Assembly: GCA_035301285.1 (NCBI GenBank)
Contig: DATGUN010000024.1
Span: 36,209 to 100,208, forward strand
Direction: 5' to 3'
Source of the DNA: DATGUN01 sp035301285
GTDB lineage: Bacteria > Bacillota > Bacilli > Bacillales > Amphibacillaceae
DNA: 64,000 nt
The position numbers were made by a program, and so were the translations under genes. Below are positions 7,989-15,923 of the stretch, in pieces; position 1 is the first letter of the stretch, and the number at the start of each line of letters is the position of its first letter. The notes beneath the pieces were generated by a model. It was not told the origin of the DNA, did not search any database, and worked only from the letters and a program-made list of their open reading frames with translations.

Positions 7989-9191
7989 TTATCGCGCACC
8001 CACCACTTGCATGATGACAACTTTCAAATAATTTCCCTGTGGATAGGCCTTATGGACCCGGAAGTCTTCAGGCAATGAATACTCCTCCAATATACGAAAG
8101 GATTTATGTTCCTTTTCAAATCCTTTCACTAGCATGTTTTTGAATTTTTTTCGGGTAAGTGCGGCATGGTTCGTCGAGGCAACAATCACACCGCCTTTTT
8201 CCGTTACAGTCAGTGCCTCAGACAATAACGTTGTATAATCTTTCTGCACACTGAAAGCATATTTCTTGGTCCGAGCAAAGCTTGGTGGGTCAAGAATGAC
8301 CGTATCAAAAGAAAGATTTTTTCGTCGTGCATACTTGAAGTATTCGAAAACATCCATGACATGAATATTTTCTGCCTCAAAGTCAATCCCGTTCACACTG
8401 AATTGTTCAATGGTCTTAGGCAAACTGCGCTTAGCCAGATCCACACTCGTCGTTTGTAAAGCACCTCCCAATGATGATGCCACTGAAAATGCGCCTGTAT
8501 AAGAAAACGTGTTTAACACCCTCAGTCCACTGGCATACCTATCCCGAATCGCTCTTCGTACATCACGCTGATCCAAAAATATTCCTGTCATCGCCCCATC
8601 GTTCAAATCAACAGCATAATGCATATTATGTTCCTTCACGATTAATGGAAAGTCAGCCCGCGTTCCGGATACAAAATCATCATCATCTATATATGACCCT
8701 TTTTGTTTGAAACGTTTCTTTTCATAGATTGCCTGACAATCAGATAATTGTTCAAGCGTTTGTACAATGTCTGTTTTATACGCGTAAATACCTTCGCTGT
8801 ACCAGTTGATCACATAATACCCAGCATAATAATCAATTGTCAGCCCACCAATACCATCTCCTTCCCCATTGAAAACACGGAAAGCAGTTGTTTGATCAGA
8901 TTCATAAAAAGGTGTCCGGCGTTTGATCGCTTGCTCAATCGTCTTTTTAAAAAAAGATGCATCCAATTTTGTGTTATGATCCGTTGTCAGTATCCAGCCG
9001 ATGCCTTTATTTTGTTGGCCACAGTACCCTTTCGCGATAAAACGGTGATGTGTATCAACCAGATGGATCACATCCCCTTCACGTGCTGAATCCATCCTTG
9101 AAACAATTGCATCCTTGGTTATTAAAGGATAGCCATCTTGATACCGCTTCACATATTTTTGATGGACCATCCACTCACTATGTTTTTCCAT
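7989..9191 (-). CDS. class I rRNA large-subunit methyltransferase (RlmI-like)
   Basis: A 400-residue SAM-dependent RNA methyltransferase of the RlmI/YwbD type. An N-terminal PUA-like RNA-binding domain (about residues 10-85) is followed by the linker LNDGAMTGIFLDQRD and a Rossmann domain with motif I around LNTFSYTGAFSVAS and the catalytic motif IV DPPSF. Members methylate cytosine C5 in 23S rRNA; the exact position here is not known. The start at 9191 is chosen because GATGAGGACA precedes it; longer in-frame starts lack a good site. Monocistronic, with the repeat array immediately downstream. Confidence 0.88.
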   Translation of the reverse strand: MEKHSEWMVHQKYVKRYQDGYPLITKDAIVSRMDSAREGDVIHLVDTHHRFIAKGYCGQQNKGIGWILTTDHNTKLDASFFKKTIEQAIKRRTPFYESDQTTAFRVFNGEGDGIGGLTIDYYAGYYVINWYSEGIYAYKTDIVQTLEQLSDCQAIYEKKRFKQKGSYIDDDDFVSGTRADFPLIVKEHNMHYAVDLNDGAMTGIFLDQRDVRRAIRDRYASGLRVLNTFSYTGAFSVASSLGGALQTTSVDLAKRSLPKTIEQFSVNGIDFEAENIHVMDVFEYFKYARRKNLSFDTVILDPPSFARTKKYAFSVQKDYTTLLSEALTVTEKGGVIVASTNHAALTRKKFKNMLVKGFEKEHKSFRILEEYSLPEDFRVHKAYPQGNYLKVVIMQVVGAR

Positions 9192-9251
9192 TGTCCTCAT
9201 CCTGTCTTCTTGATCGTTTTCGATATGAACGCATTTTACCATAATAAGCGC

Positions 9252-9297
9252 AAAATAAAAACAAGCCCCACCGAAAATGAATCCGATGAAGCTTGTT
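9252..9297 (-). terminator. intrinsic terminator for the flavodoxin gene
   Basis: On the minus strand AACAAGC and GCTTGTT close a stem that continues inward with GU pairs, followed by TTTATTTT. It lies 25 bases past the stop of the 9322-9930 gene. Confidence 0.6.
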
Positions 9298-9321
9298 CGT
9301 TGGAAATTTTAACGAAATCGA

Positions 9322-9930
9322 TTAGTTACCTGCTTTAATCCGTGAAGCAATATCCAATACACGTTTTGTTTGGACTTCAACAGCAGGTTTTACATCGCGT
9401 TGCATATTGCCATCTGCATCAACAGTGACCGTTGTTCCGTACGGATTGCCACCTGTTGTGAAAAGGACTGGATCCGTATACCCTGGGGCAGCAATGATCG
9501 CACCCCAATGCATCATGGATGTATAAAGTGAAAGAAGAGCCGCTTCTTGTCCACCGTGATCATTTTGTGCAGAAGACATACCACTGACAACTTTGTTCAC
9601 AAGTTTACCACTCGCCCAAAGTCCACCTTGAAGATCCAAGAACTGTTTCATTTGTGAAGCCATGTTACCAAAACGTGTCGCATAGCTGAAAATAACGGCA
9701 TCTGCCCATTCCAGATCTTCAGAGTTTGCTTCTTCAACCTCTGCAGTCGCATCGGCATGTTTTCTCCAAGCTGGGTTGGAATCAATTGCAACATCCGGTG
9801 CCAATTCCTGTACTTTGACAAGTCTTACATTGGTACCCGCATTTTTAGCTGTTTCCTCTGCCCATTTTGCTAATTGATAGTTCGTACCCGTTGCACTATA
9901 GTATACAATTGCCAAATTTACATTTTCCAT
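9322..9930 (-). CDS. WrbA-like flavodoxin-fold NAD(P)H:quinone oxidoreductase
   Basis: A 202-residue flavoprotein. The FMN phosphate loop is YYSATGTNYQLA (about residues 10-21), the central loop is SYATRFGNMASQMKQF, and GGQEAALLSLYTSMMHWG is typical of WrbA, which reduces quinones by two electrons and so avoids semiquinone stress. AAAGGAGA precedes the ATG. An MhqR-type palindrome lies about 140 bases upstream, and a second inverted repeat sits on a TATAAT promoter at 9961-9984. This points to induction by quinones or electrophiles through the neighbouring repressor. Confidence 0.88.
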   Translation of the reverse strand: MENVNLAIVYYSATGTNYQLAKWAEETAKNAGTNVRLVKVQELAPDVAIDSNPAWRKHADATAEVEEANSEDLEWADAVIFSYATRFGNMASQMKQFLDLQGGLWASGKLVNKVVSGMSSAQNDHGGQEAALLSLYTSMMHWGAIIAAPGYTDPVLFTTGGNPYGTTVTVDADGNMQRDVKPAVEVQTKRVLDIASRIKAGN

Positions 9931-9954
9931 GTTAAAAATCTCCTTTTGATTGAT

Positions 9955-9984
9955 ATTATTATACTCTCTTTAGTCAGAGAATAT
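9955..9984 (-). promoter_or_regulatory. promoter with an inverted repeat over its spacer
   Basis: Read on the minus strand, TATTCTC and GAGAGTA form an inverted repeat immediately before and into a perfect TATAAT -10 box, 25-30 bases upstream of the wrbA-like gene's ribosome site. A protein bound here would block RNA polymerase. The arms differ from the MhqR-type boxes nearby, so a second regulator is possible. Confidence 0.45.
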
Positions 9985-10069
9985 ATACACACATGTTGCT
10001 TGCCATACCATTCAATACAGCATAAATGATGTCCTGCAACACCTCCAATTTTAATAGTACCATTTCATA

Positions 10070-10088
10070 TATCTCTAATTCAAGATAA
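10070..10088. promoter_or_regulatory. MhqR-type operator upstream of the flavodoxin gene
   Basis: The reverse strand reads TTATCTTGAATTAGAGATA, differing by one base from the palindrome in front of the marR-type gene at 10661. The Bacillus subtilis MhqR box has the form ATCTC-GAATTC-GAGAT, which this matches closely. Confidence 0.65.
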
Positions 10089-10100
10089 ATGCTTGAAATA

Positions 10101-10126
10101 ATAATCCTTATGAAAATAAGGATTAT
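10101..10126. terminator. hairpin at the end of the mhqR-like gene
   Basis: A perfect 11-bp stem ATAATCCTTAT/ATAAGGATTAT with a GAAA-type tetraloop. It lies 67 bases past the stop of the regulator gene. The following T-run is short on the minus strand, so termination may be partial. Confidence 0.55.
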
Positions 10127-10192
10127 GTTTAGCCTTTTGTATCTGGAGTCGGTTAAGGCCGATACCTGTTAGTTTCCTATCCAATCGTTAGT

Positions 10193-10645
10193 TTACAATT
10201 TTTCCACATACAGCCCCAACTTTTTCAACTGCTCGATCATGACTTTCTTTTCCTCCGTGTCCAATCCGGCAAATATTTCTTGGATTGCTTCAGCATGTTG
10301 CGGGAATACCTCGGCCATGAGTTCCTTCCCCTGTTTTGTGAGCATAGCATGAGTTATCCGGCGGTCATTGGGACAAGGTTTGCGCTCCAGCAGTTTCTTT
10401 TCTTCTAGTTTATCGACGACATACGTTATACTGCTGCTGGCAAGCAATACTTTATCCCCGATTTTCTGGATTGGCTGAGCTCCCTTGTTAAACAGCAATT
10501 CAAGTACCGCAAATTCGGTTAAATTAAGCTGATGACTCCGTATATCCGCCTCAACTTTTTTTCTGACAGACTGTAAAGCACGTGTCAGTACAACAAAAAG
10601 TTTCAGGGAAAGTTCATTATCCAATTCTTTTTCATCAGTAGTCAT
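10193..10645 (-). CDS. mhqR: MarR-family repressor, MhqR type
   Basis: A 150-residue winged-helix regulator. The stretch QPIQKIGDKVLLASSSITYV followed by VDKLEEKKLL covers the recognition helix region and matches what I recall of Bacillus MhqR, the repressor of quinone and electrophile detoxification genes; the wing CPNDRRITHAMLT is typical of MarR proteins. A palindrome matching the MhqR box sits 16 bases upstream of the start, indicating autorepression, and a near-identical box precedes the adjacent quinone-reductase-like gene. I infer it senses quinones or related electrophiles and controls both genes. MhqR-type proteins are thought to act without conserved cysteine chemistry. Confidence 0.8.
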   Translation of the reverse strand: MTTDEKELDNELSLKLFVVLTRALQSVRKKVEADIRSHQLNLTEFAVLELLFNKGAQPIQKIGDKVLLASSSITYVVDKLEEKKLLERKPCPNDRRITHAMLTKQGKELMAEVFPQHAEAIQEIFAGLDTEEKKVMIEQLKKLGLYVEKL

Positions 10646-10660
10646 TCTATCATTCCTTCA

Positions 10661-10680
10661 TTATCTCGAATTAGAGATAA
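10661..10680. promoter_or_regulatory. MhqR-type operator, autoregulatory
   Basis: TTATCTCGAATTAGAGATAA is a palindrome with 7-base arms, 16 bases upstream of the mhqR-like ATG, so a bound repressor would block the gene's own transcription. Confidence 0.7.
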
Positions 10681-10839
10681 TAATACACGATTTCCTTAAC
10701 TTTGTCAACTATGATAAGCACTGAGTGTGAATGCATAAGAAAAAACACAAAACCTAAAAGATCCCTAAACGCCAATGTTTAATAGATTACTAAAGGTGGA
10801 AACAGAAAATAAATTCTTAAAATACGAGGAGTGTTTATT

Positions 10840-11094
10840 ATGAAAAAAAGAATAAGGCTCGGATTAACAACGTTAACGTTAGGGCTGGGATTATTCATTT
10901 TCCCCCATTCACAAGTTCTCGCAGCAAATAAGACAAATTTAGGAAATGGTGTCTATTGTGGTGATACCTGGGAATCTTGTAACGTTCACTGGGACGAATA
11001 TACTCAAAAAGCAGTAGATAGAGCTGTCGTAGCATACTCAACTGCCCTAGGACCAAATTATGGTGTTGGCGATTCAATTCAAAGCATTAAATAA
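10840..11094 (+). CDS. small secreted peptide with a cysteine pair, unknown
   Basis: An 84-residue precursor. Residues 1-29 form a signal peptide (KKRIRLG, a hydrophobic core, then a SQVLAA cleavage region). The mature part is about 55 residues with two cysteines in YCGDTWESC, close enough for one small disulfide loop, and an aromatic, acidic middle. GAGGAG precedes the ATG at 10840; an in-frame GTG nine bases earlier overlaps that site. I do not recognise the family. A bacteriocin or signalling role is possible but no immunity, export or modification gene is adjacent, so none is claimed. Confidence 0.6.
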   Translation: MKKRIRLGLTTLTLGLGLFIFPHSQVLAANKTNLGNGVYCGDTWESCNVHWDEYTQKAVDRAVVAYSTALGPNYGVGDSIQSIK

Positions 11095-11341
11095 CCTCAA
11101 GCATTGCTCAAATAGGTTTTTGGACAGACAGTCCAATTCTGTGGAAATAGACTATACCACATCATTTTTTCAAGATGCTTTTTTTGTTTAATTGGTCTAG
11201 ACTAAACAATCCTTCTGCGTGAACCCATCAAAAAGTCATAAACGCCCCAGAGAATTTCAAAAAGGGTTGTTCATGACTTATAAGCATCGTGTCTCATAGC
11301 TGCTGTAGGGCTTTGAACCACTGCTTCGCAAGTACCATCAC

Positions 11342-12238
11342 TTACATTTGCTGCAGGCGTTCGATACGACTTTCCATCGGAGGGTGTGTTGCAAGCCAAC
11401 TTTTCGCTTTTTTCTTACGCGACTTTCTCCCGAGTGGCATAGCGATATACATTGATGCCGTTGCTTTTTGGGCGTTCTTTACGTCGTGATCATTTTGGCT
11501 GATTTTCGTTAAGGCATTGATCAGACCTTGTGGGTTACGCGTTAATTCAACAGCGGATGCATCCGCTAAATATTCCCTGTTCCGGGAGACGGCAAGTTGG
11601 ACAAATTGGGCGGCAATTGGGGCCAAAATGATAAAAACCAACGCAATGATCATGATAATCGGGTTGGATTTCTTGTTCCCGCCGCCTCTTCTTCCACCAC
11701 CAAAAAACAGCAGACGTGAACCAAAATGGGCGATCAGCACGATAACACCAACCAATGCAATACAAACCGTCATCAAACGAACATCATAATTTCGAATATG
11801 GGAAATTTCATGTGCGGCTACACCGGATAATTCTTCCCGATTCAAACGTTTAAGAAGTCCTGTCGTAAACGCGACTGACGCTTTTTCAGGTTTCGTCCCT
11901 GTTGCAAACGCATTGGGTGCCGGATCATTTACAATATAGACATCAGGCATTGGTATTCGTGCAGCCAGCGATAATTCTTCCACGACATCGAATAATTGTG
12001 GATGATCTTCTTGTTTGATTTTTTTGGCTCCAGCCATGTTCAGCACTTGTGAGTTTGCTGTAGCATACGTCATTGGCACATAAATGGCGACAATAATCAG
12101 TGTAATGATCAAACCGGTATATGGCGCTTCACTGAAAAAGTAGCCAATAGCCCATCCGATCGCCAAAACAAGAATACTGAACAACGTAATGAGCCACACT
12201 GTTTTTCGTTTATTTTGCAAAACCTGTTGATATAACAT
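11342..12238 (-). CDS. htpX: HtpX-type zinc metalloprotease
   Basis: A 298-residue M48B membrane protease that degrades damaged membrane proteins. Two N-terminal membrane segments (about 15-34 and 39-57) precede the catalytic domain. The zinc motif HEISH is at residues 143-147, with the third ligand Glu in NREYLADA near 221, and further membrane segments lie around 155-175 and 193-213. It follows lemA by 12 bases, the usual lemA-htpX arrangement. Full length, all catalytic residues present. Confidence 0.95.
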   Translation of the reverse strand: MLYQQVLQNKRKTVWLITLFSILVLAIGWAIGYFFSEAPYTGLIITLIIVAIYVPMTYATANSQVLNMAGAKKIKQEDHPQLFDVVEELSLAARIPMPDVYIVNDPAPNAFATGTKPEKASVAFTTGLLKRLNREELSGVAAHEISHIRNYDVRLMTVCIALVGVIVLIAHFGSRLLFFGGGRRGGGNKKSNPIIMIIALVFIILAPIAAQFVQLAVSRNREYLADASAVELTRNPQGLINALTKISQNDHDVKNAQKATASMYIAMPLGRKSRKKKAKSWLATHPPMESRIERLQQM

Positions 12239-12250
12239 ACATGTCCTCCA

Positions 12251-12808
12251 CTAGAAAGTTACATTAGGAACTTCGCGATCTTCCTCAGGAATCTGCAGTT
12301 GATCACGATGCTTGAAGTTTAACATACCGGCAATGATGACAGTTGGGAAAGATTCCCGCTTGATGTTATATTCGGCAATCGTTTTATTATAAAGTTGGCG
12401 TGAATAGGCCACTTTGTTTTCAGTTGTTGACAACTCTTCCTGCAAGTTAAGGAAATTTTGATTGGCCTTCAAGTCCGGATACGACTCTTTAAGTGCAAAG
12501 ATTGATTTCAAAGCACCTTGAATTTGATTATCCGCATCGATCCGTTCCTGTGGTGTACCACTGACGAGCTGGTTTCGTGCCTGTATGACTTTTTCCAACG
12601 TTTCCTGTTCATGTGTGGCATATCCTTTAACCGTATTGACAAGATTCGGTATCAAATCATGACGACGTTTCAATTGCACATCGATCTGGCTCCACGATTC
12701 TTCAACCCAGTTGCGTAGTTTAATCAAGCCGTTGTAACTGACAACAACGTAAATGAACAGTAACACGACAACTGCAATTATAATAATTGTTGTAATCATT
12801 ATGCTCAT
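12251..12808 (-). CDS. lemA: LemA family membrane protein
   Basis: A 185-residue protein with one N-terminal membrane anchor (residues 3-24) and a cytoplasmic helical bundle. Family patterns VVSYNGLIKLRNWVEESWSQ and VQLKRRHDLIPNLVNTVKGY are clear, and ADNQIQGALKSIFALKESYP and LQEELSTTENKVAYSRQLYN follow. LemA proteins have no firmly known activity but are very often cotranscribed with htpX, as here, so membrane protein quality control is likely. First gene of the pair. Confidence 0.92.
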   Translation of the reverse strand: MSIMITTIIIIAVVVLLFIYVVVSYNGLIKLRNWVEESWSQIDVQLKRRHDLIPNLVNTVKGYATHEQETLEKVIQARNQLVSGTPQERIDADNQIQGALKSIFALKESYPDLKANQNFLNLQEELSTTENKVAYSRQLYNKTIAEYNIKRESFPTVIIAGMLNFKHRDQLQIPEEDREVPNVTF

Positions 12809-12983
12809 CCCTTCATTTTAATGCATTTACAAATGATACTTTTTAATTATAACATAACAGACATTAACTGGTCATGCAGGCTTGTATGATTTGTTCGCAT
12901 TCGTTTGAAGCCTTTACAATAGTCTATGAATTGTTTCTGAAATCATTCTCGGAATCTTCATGATGCACTCCAGAAATTCTGTA

Positions 12984-13031
12984 AAAAGATGACCCGGGGT
13001 GTGTACATGATTTTTAGCAATCCGGGTCATC
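12984..13031 (-). terminator. intrinsic terminator for the YkyA-like gene
   Basis: On the minus strand GATGACCCGG pairs perfectly with CCGGGTCATC and is followed by TTTTT. It lies 25 bases past the stop of the lipoprotein gene. Confidence 0.85.
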
Positions 13032-13055
13032 GTCTATTTCAAAGAAACAGTAAAG

Positions 13056-13559
13056 TCATTCAGCCTCTTCTTCTTCAAATTTATATTTATCCATGATTTC
13101 TTCCCATTTTTCAGTTGCCTGCTCATCATAATCATCCGCTTCCGTCATGTGCTCTTCAGCATCATCGAACAATTCATCCGCTTCATCTTCGGAACCATCG
13201 AAGTAGACCTCATATGCTTCATTTTGAGTCTGAAATGCATCGTAGTAAGCATTGGCCCAACTGGAACGTAATTTATGATATTCCTTTGTTTCATCTTCTT
13301 TTGGATCCTGGTCATCAAAGTATTCTTTGATTTCCTCAAGAATGGGTGTCAATTCATTTTTCTCAATCTCGTATTCATCTTCATCTGTTTCCGCACTTTC
13401 CATTTCCGTAAGTAATTGATTGATCTCCTCCATCTTTGGATTGGTAAAGTCGACAAAATCATTATGGTAATCAAGCAGTTCATCCGCTTCAGGGGTGCTG
13501 CAAGCGGCAAGTAATATCAACAATCCCCCACTGAGAAGAAGTAACCATTTCTTTTTCAT
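13056..13559 (-). CDS. YkyA-like acidic cell-wall-associated lipoprotein
   Basis: A 167-residue lipoprotein. The signal peptide runs MKKKWLLLLSGGLLILLAAC, with the lipobox cysteine at residue 20. The mature protein is almost wholly helical and strongly acidic, with coiled-coil-like heptads, as in the YkyA family of Bacillus surface lipoproteins. Function in the family is unclear; binding to the wall has been proposed. The acidity fits a halophile's exported proteome. Monocistronic with its own terminator. Confidence 0.8.
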   Translation of the reverse strand: MKKKWLLLLSGGLLILLAACSTPEADELLDYHNDFVDFTNPKMEEINQLLTEMESAETDEDEYEIEKNELTPILEEIKEYFDDQDPKEDETKEYHKLRSSWANAYYDAFQTQNEAYEVYFDGSEDEADELFDDAEEHMTEADDYDEQATEKWEEIMDKYKFEEEEAE

Positions 13560-13852
13560 TTCTATAAAACTCCCTTTTAAATTATGTATTGAAAGTCATC
13601 GCTCTCACATAATATATTAGTAGAACAAGTTATCCGTCAACTGTTAACCTATTTTCACCATTTATGAACAGGTCTTTATACCTATTAAAATGGACTGATA
13701 ATATCCTTTCGCTAACGACGTCACGGCAAAAAGTTGATTTTTGGACACCTTTTATAAGGTGACATAACGTAAATGTAAATTTTTACATATAAACTAGGTA
13801 CAATATATCATTTTTCCGTCATTTCACGACCGAGAAAATTATCAGCACTGTA

Positions 13853-13882
13853 TTGACATATTGGATAACTTCATGAATAATG
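13853..13882 (+). promoter_or_regulatory. promoter of the ABC-F leader
   Basis: TTGACA at 13853-13858 is followed after 18 bases by AATAAT. Transcription would start near 13889, just ahead of the AGAGGTGA ribosome site of the three-codon leader ORF. Confidence 0.6.
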
Positions 13883-13915
13883 TAAATAACATTTAAAAAG
13901 AGGTGACCCGAACGA

Positions 13916-13927
13916 ATGAAAAACTAA
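13916..13927 (+). CDS. three-codon leader ORF (Met-Lys-Asn)
   Basis: ATG-AAA-AAC-TAA preceded by AAGAGGTGA at a usable spacing. Its stop codon overlaps the first base pairs of the long hairpin that follows, so a ribosome stalled at this ORF would keep that hairpin from closing. Very short leader ORFs of this kind control antibiotic-resistance ABC-F genes in Listeria and Bacillus by ribosome-mediated attenuation. I infer the same here. Confidence 0.55.
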   Translation: MKN

Positions 13928-14108
13928 TCCTATTTTCAAAAAACATCGCTTATAGACGGAATCGGTAAACAGTAAGTACGATGCTGTTTTATTTTCGTAT
14001 GCTTATAAGCGATATTTGAGGGATAGGATTAGCTTTTTGCACGAGGACGAGGGATATCTCTATCGTTTTTGATGCATGCTTCCTATTCCAGAAATAGGAG
14101 GCATTTTT
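13924..14108 (+). promoter_or_regulatory. attenuator leader of the Vga-like ABC-F gene
   Basis: Two terminator-like structures lie in series. The first is a long hairpin: CTAATCCTAT (13924-13933) with ATAGGATTAG (14023-14032), reinforced by ATCGCTTATA (13944-13953) with TATAAGCGAT (14004-14013), then CTTTTT. The second (14076-14108) is a compact stem, ATGCTTCCTATT with AATAGGAGGCAT, followed by TTTTT. Immediately after it TCTCC can pair with the GGAGA of the gene's own ribosome site. A second possible leader ORF (ATG at 13981, 12 codons) runs through the first hairpin. The layout predicts transcription stops early unless a drug-bound ribosome stalls upstream. Confidence 0.7.
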
Positions 14109-14136
14109 GTGTCTCCAACAATAGGAGATGATATGT

Positions 14137-15720
14137 ATGCTATTACTGGAAGCGAACCATATTACACGTTACGTTCAAGATCGTTTGTTATTTGAATTCA
14201 AACATCTGGAAATCCATTCTGGAGATATCATTGGACTTGTCGGATGGAACGGGAGCGGCAAAACATCTTTGTTGGAAATCCTTTCGGGTATCAAAGAGCC
14301 CGATGGTGGGACCATCCACAGATATGACTCTTGTTTGCTCCTTCCACAGTTAAAAGAAACAACGTCAACGAAAAGTGGAGGCGAAATAACACAAGCGGCC
14401 ATTGACCGATGTGTGGCGAAAAAACCTGCCGTTCTTTTGGCAGATGAGCCAACAACAAACCTGGATACGGACCACATCGAAAAATTGGAAAGTATGTTCA
14501 AGCGCTGGCAAGGGGCGCTTGTCATCGTCTCCCATGACCGTGCTTTTCTAGATGTTCTCTGTCAAAAGGTATGGGAGCTCTCCGATGGATCACTTAGTGA
14601 ATATAAAGGGAATTACTCCGCCTACAAGGCACAGAGAGACCTGGAAATAAAACAACAGCAAGAAGCTTACGACGAATATGTCAAAAAGAAAAAGCAATTG
14701 GAGCAAGCCCTTCATTTAAAGGACCAACAAGCAGAACGAGCAACTAAAAAGCCTAAAAACCTGAGTGGATCGGAAATAAACGCAAAAGGAGCTAAGCCAT
14801 ATTTTGCAAAAAAGCAAAAAAAGTTATATCAAGAGCGAAAAGCAATGGAATCACGTATCGAACAACTGGAAAAGGTCGATAAAGTGTGGGAATCCTCACC
14901 CATCAAAATGGACATTCCAGAGGCTGAAACATTGAATGGCCGGATAATACTGCGATTAGCTGATGTCACGGCATATGCTGGAAATCGTACGCTATGGGAA
15001 CATGCTTCAATAGATATAACGAGTGGTGATAAAGTGGCCATCATCGGTCCCAACGGAAGCGGAAAAACGACTCTTATTCGAAAGATAATGCAAAAAGACA
15101 TAGGCATTACACTATCACCTGCTGTCAGAATCGGCTATTTCAGTCAAAACCTCGATATATTGAATACGGATGCAAGCATTTTAGAAAATGTCATGGAAAC
15201 ATCCATTCATGATGAGACCCTTATTCGTATTGTTCTGGCGCGTTTACGATTCTTCCGTGATGATGTCCATAAAAAGGTGAATGTATTAAGTGGGGGTGAA
15301 CGTGTCAAAGTCGCGTTCGCCAGAATCTTCTTGAGTGATATCAACATGCTTATTCTAGATGAACCAACAAATTTTCTTGATATCGATACCATGGAAGCAC
15401 TGGAAGGGCTACTGAAGAACTATGAAGGCACACTTCTATTTGTTTCCCACGATCGACGTTTCATTGACCAGATCGCCACTCGGATCGTGTCGATCGATAA
15501 CCAGAAACTGAATGTATTTAACGGAACATACCAAGCGTATAAAGAATACGTTCCACAAACAGGTCATCCGCTGGAAGACGATCTACTTGTGCTAGAAGCA
15601 AAGATTTCCGAAGTATTAGGTAAGCTCAGCATCGATCCATCAGATGAATTGGAAGCACATTTCCAAGAGCTTTTATCGCAAAAGAAACATCTGGAAGAAA
15701 AAGCTCATGACCGTGATTGA
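14137..15720 (+). CDS. ABC-F ribosomal protection protein, Vga(A)-like
   Basis: A 527-residue soluble protein of two ABC domains with no membrane segments. Domain one has Walker A GWNGSGKT, signature KSGGE and Walker B VLLADEPTTNLD; domain two has GPNGSGKT, LSGGE and MLILDEPTNFLD. The basic linker between them (RATKKPKNLSGSEINAKGAK) is close to staphylococcal Vga(A), as are the opening residues LLLEANHITRYVQDRLL and the tail EVLGKLSIDPSDELE. Vga proteins dislodge pleuromutilins, lincosamides and streptogramin A from the ribosome. The start at 14137 matches Vga; the ATG at 14128 overlaps the ribosome site. The drug-responsive leader upstream supports a resistance role. Drug range is inferred. 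Confidence 0.88.
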   Translation: MLLLEANHITRYVQDRLLFEFKHLEIHSGDIIGLVGWNGSGKTSLLEILSGIKEPDGGTIHRYDSCLLLPQLKETTSTKSGGEITQAAIDRCVAKKPAVLLADEPTTNLDTDHIEKLESMFKRWQGALVIVSHDRAFLDVLCQKVWELSDGSLSEYKGNYSAYKAQRDLEIKQQQEAYDEYVKKKKQLEQALHLKDQQAERATKKPKNLSGSEINAKGAKPYFAKKQKKLYQERKAMESRIEQLEKVDKVWESSPIKMDIPEAETLNGRIILRLADVTAYAGNRTLWEHASIDITSGDKVAIIGPNGSGKTTLIRKIMQKDIGITLSPAVRIGYFSQNLDILNTDASILENVMETSIHDETLIRIVLARLRFFRDDVHKKVNVLSGGERVKVAFARIFLSDINMLILDEPTNFLDIDTMEALEGLLKNYEGTLLFVSHDRRFIDQIATRIVSIDNQKLNVFNGTYQAYKEYVPQTGHPLEDDLLVLEAKISEVLGKLSIDPSDELEAHFQELLSQKKHLEEKAHDRD

Positions 15721-15745
15721 CACGGCGTCATGGGCTTCTTCCATT
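15703..15745 (+). terminator. hairpin overlapping the end of the ABC-F gene
   Basis: AGCTCATGACCGTG pairs with CACGGCGTCATGGGCT across the stop codon and is followed by a pyrimidine-rich but broken T-run. Probably a terminator of moderate strength. Confidence 0.5.
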
Positions 15746-15923
15746 TCTTCAAACCCACAATTTGATCTGACCTCAATTATTTTGTTTATGTTTTTTTAAT
15801 GTATCGTGAAGAAAGTTTATCCGATTGCAACCACTGACGTATTAAACTGTCCATATGGAATGTATTTTCAGAATTGAACCATCCTAAAAATAATGATACT
15901 CCACGAGTGAAAGCAGGTTCCAT

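Noticed and set aside
10840..11094. Lactococcin-972-type bacteriocin
   Set aside because: Size and signal peptide fit, but the glycine/tryptophan-rich pattern and the companion immunity/transporter genes are missing.
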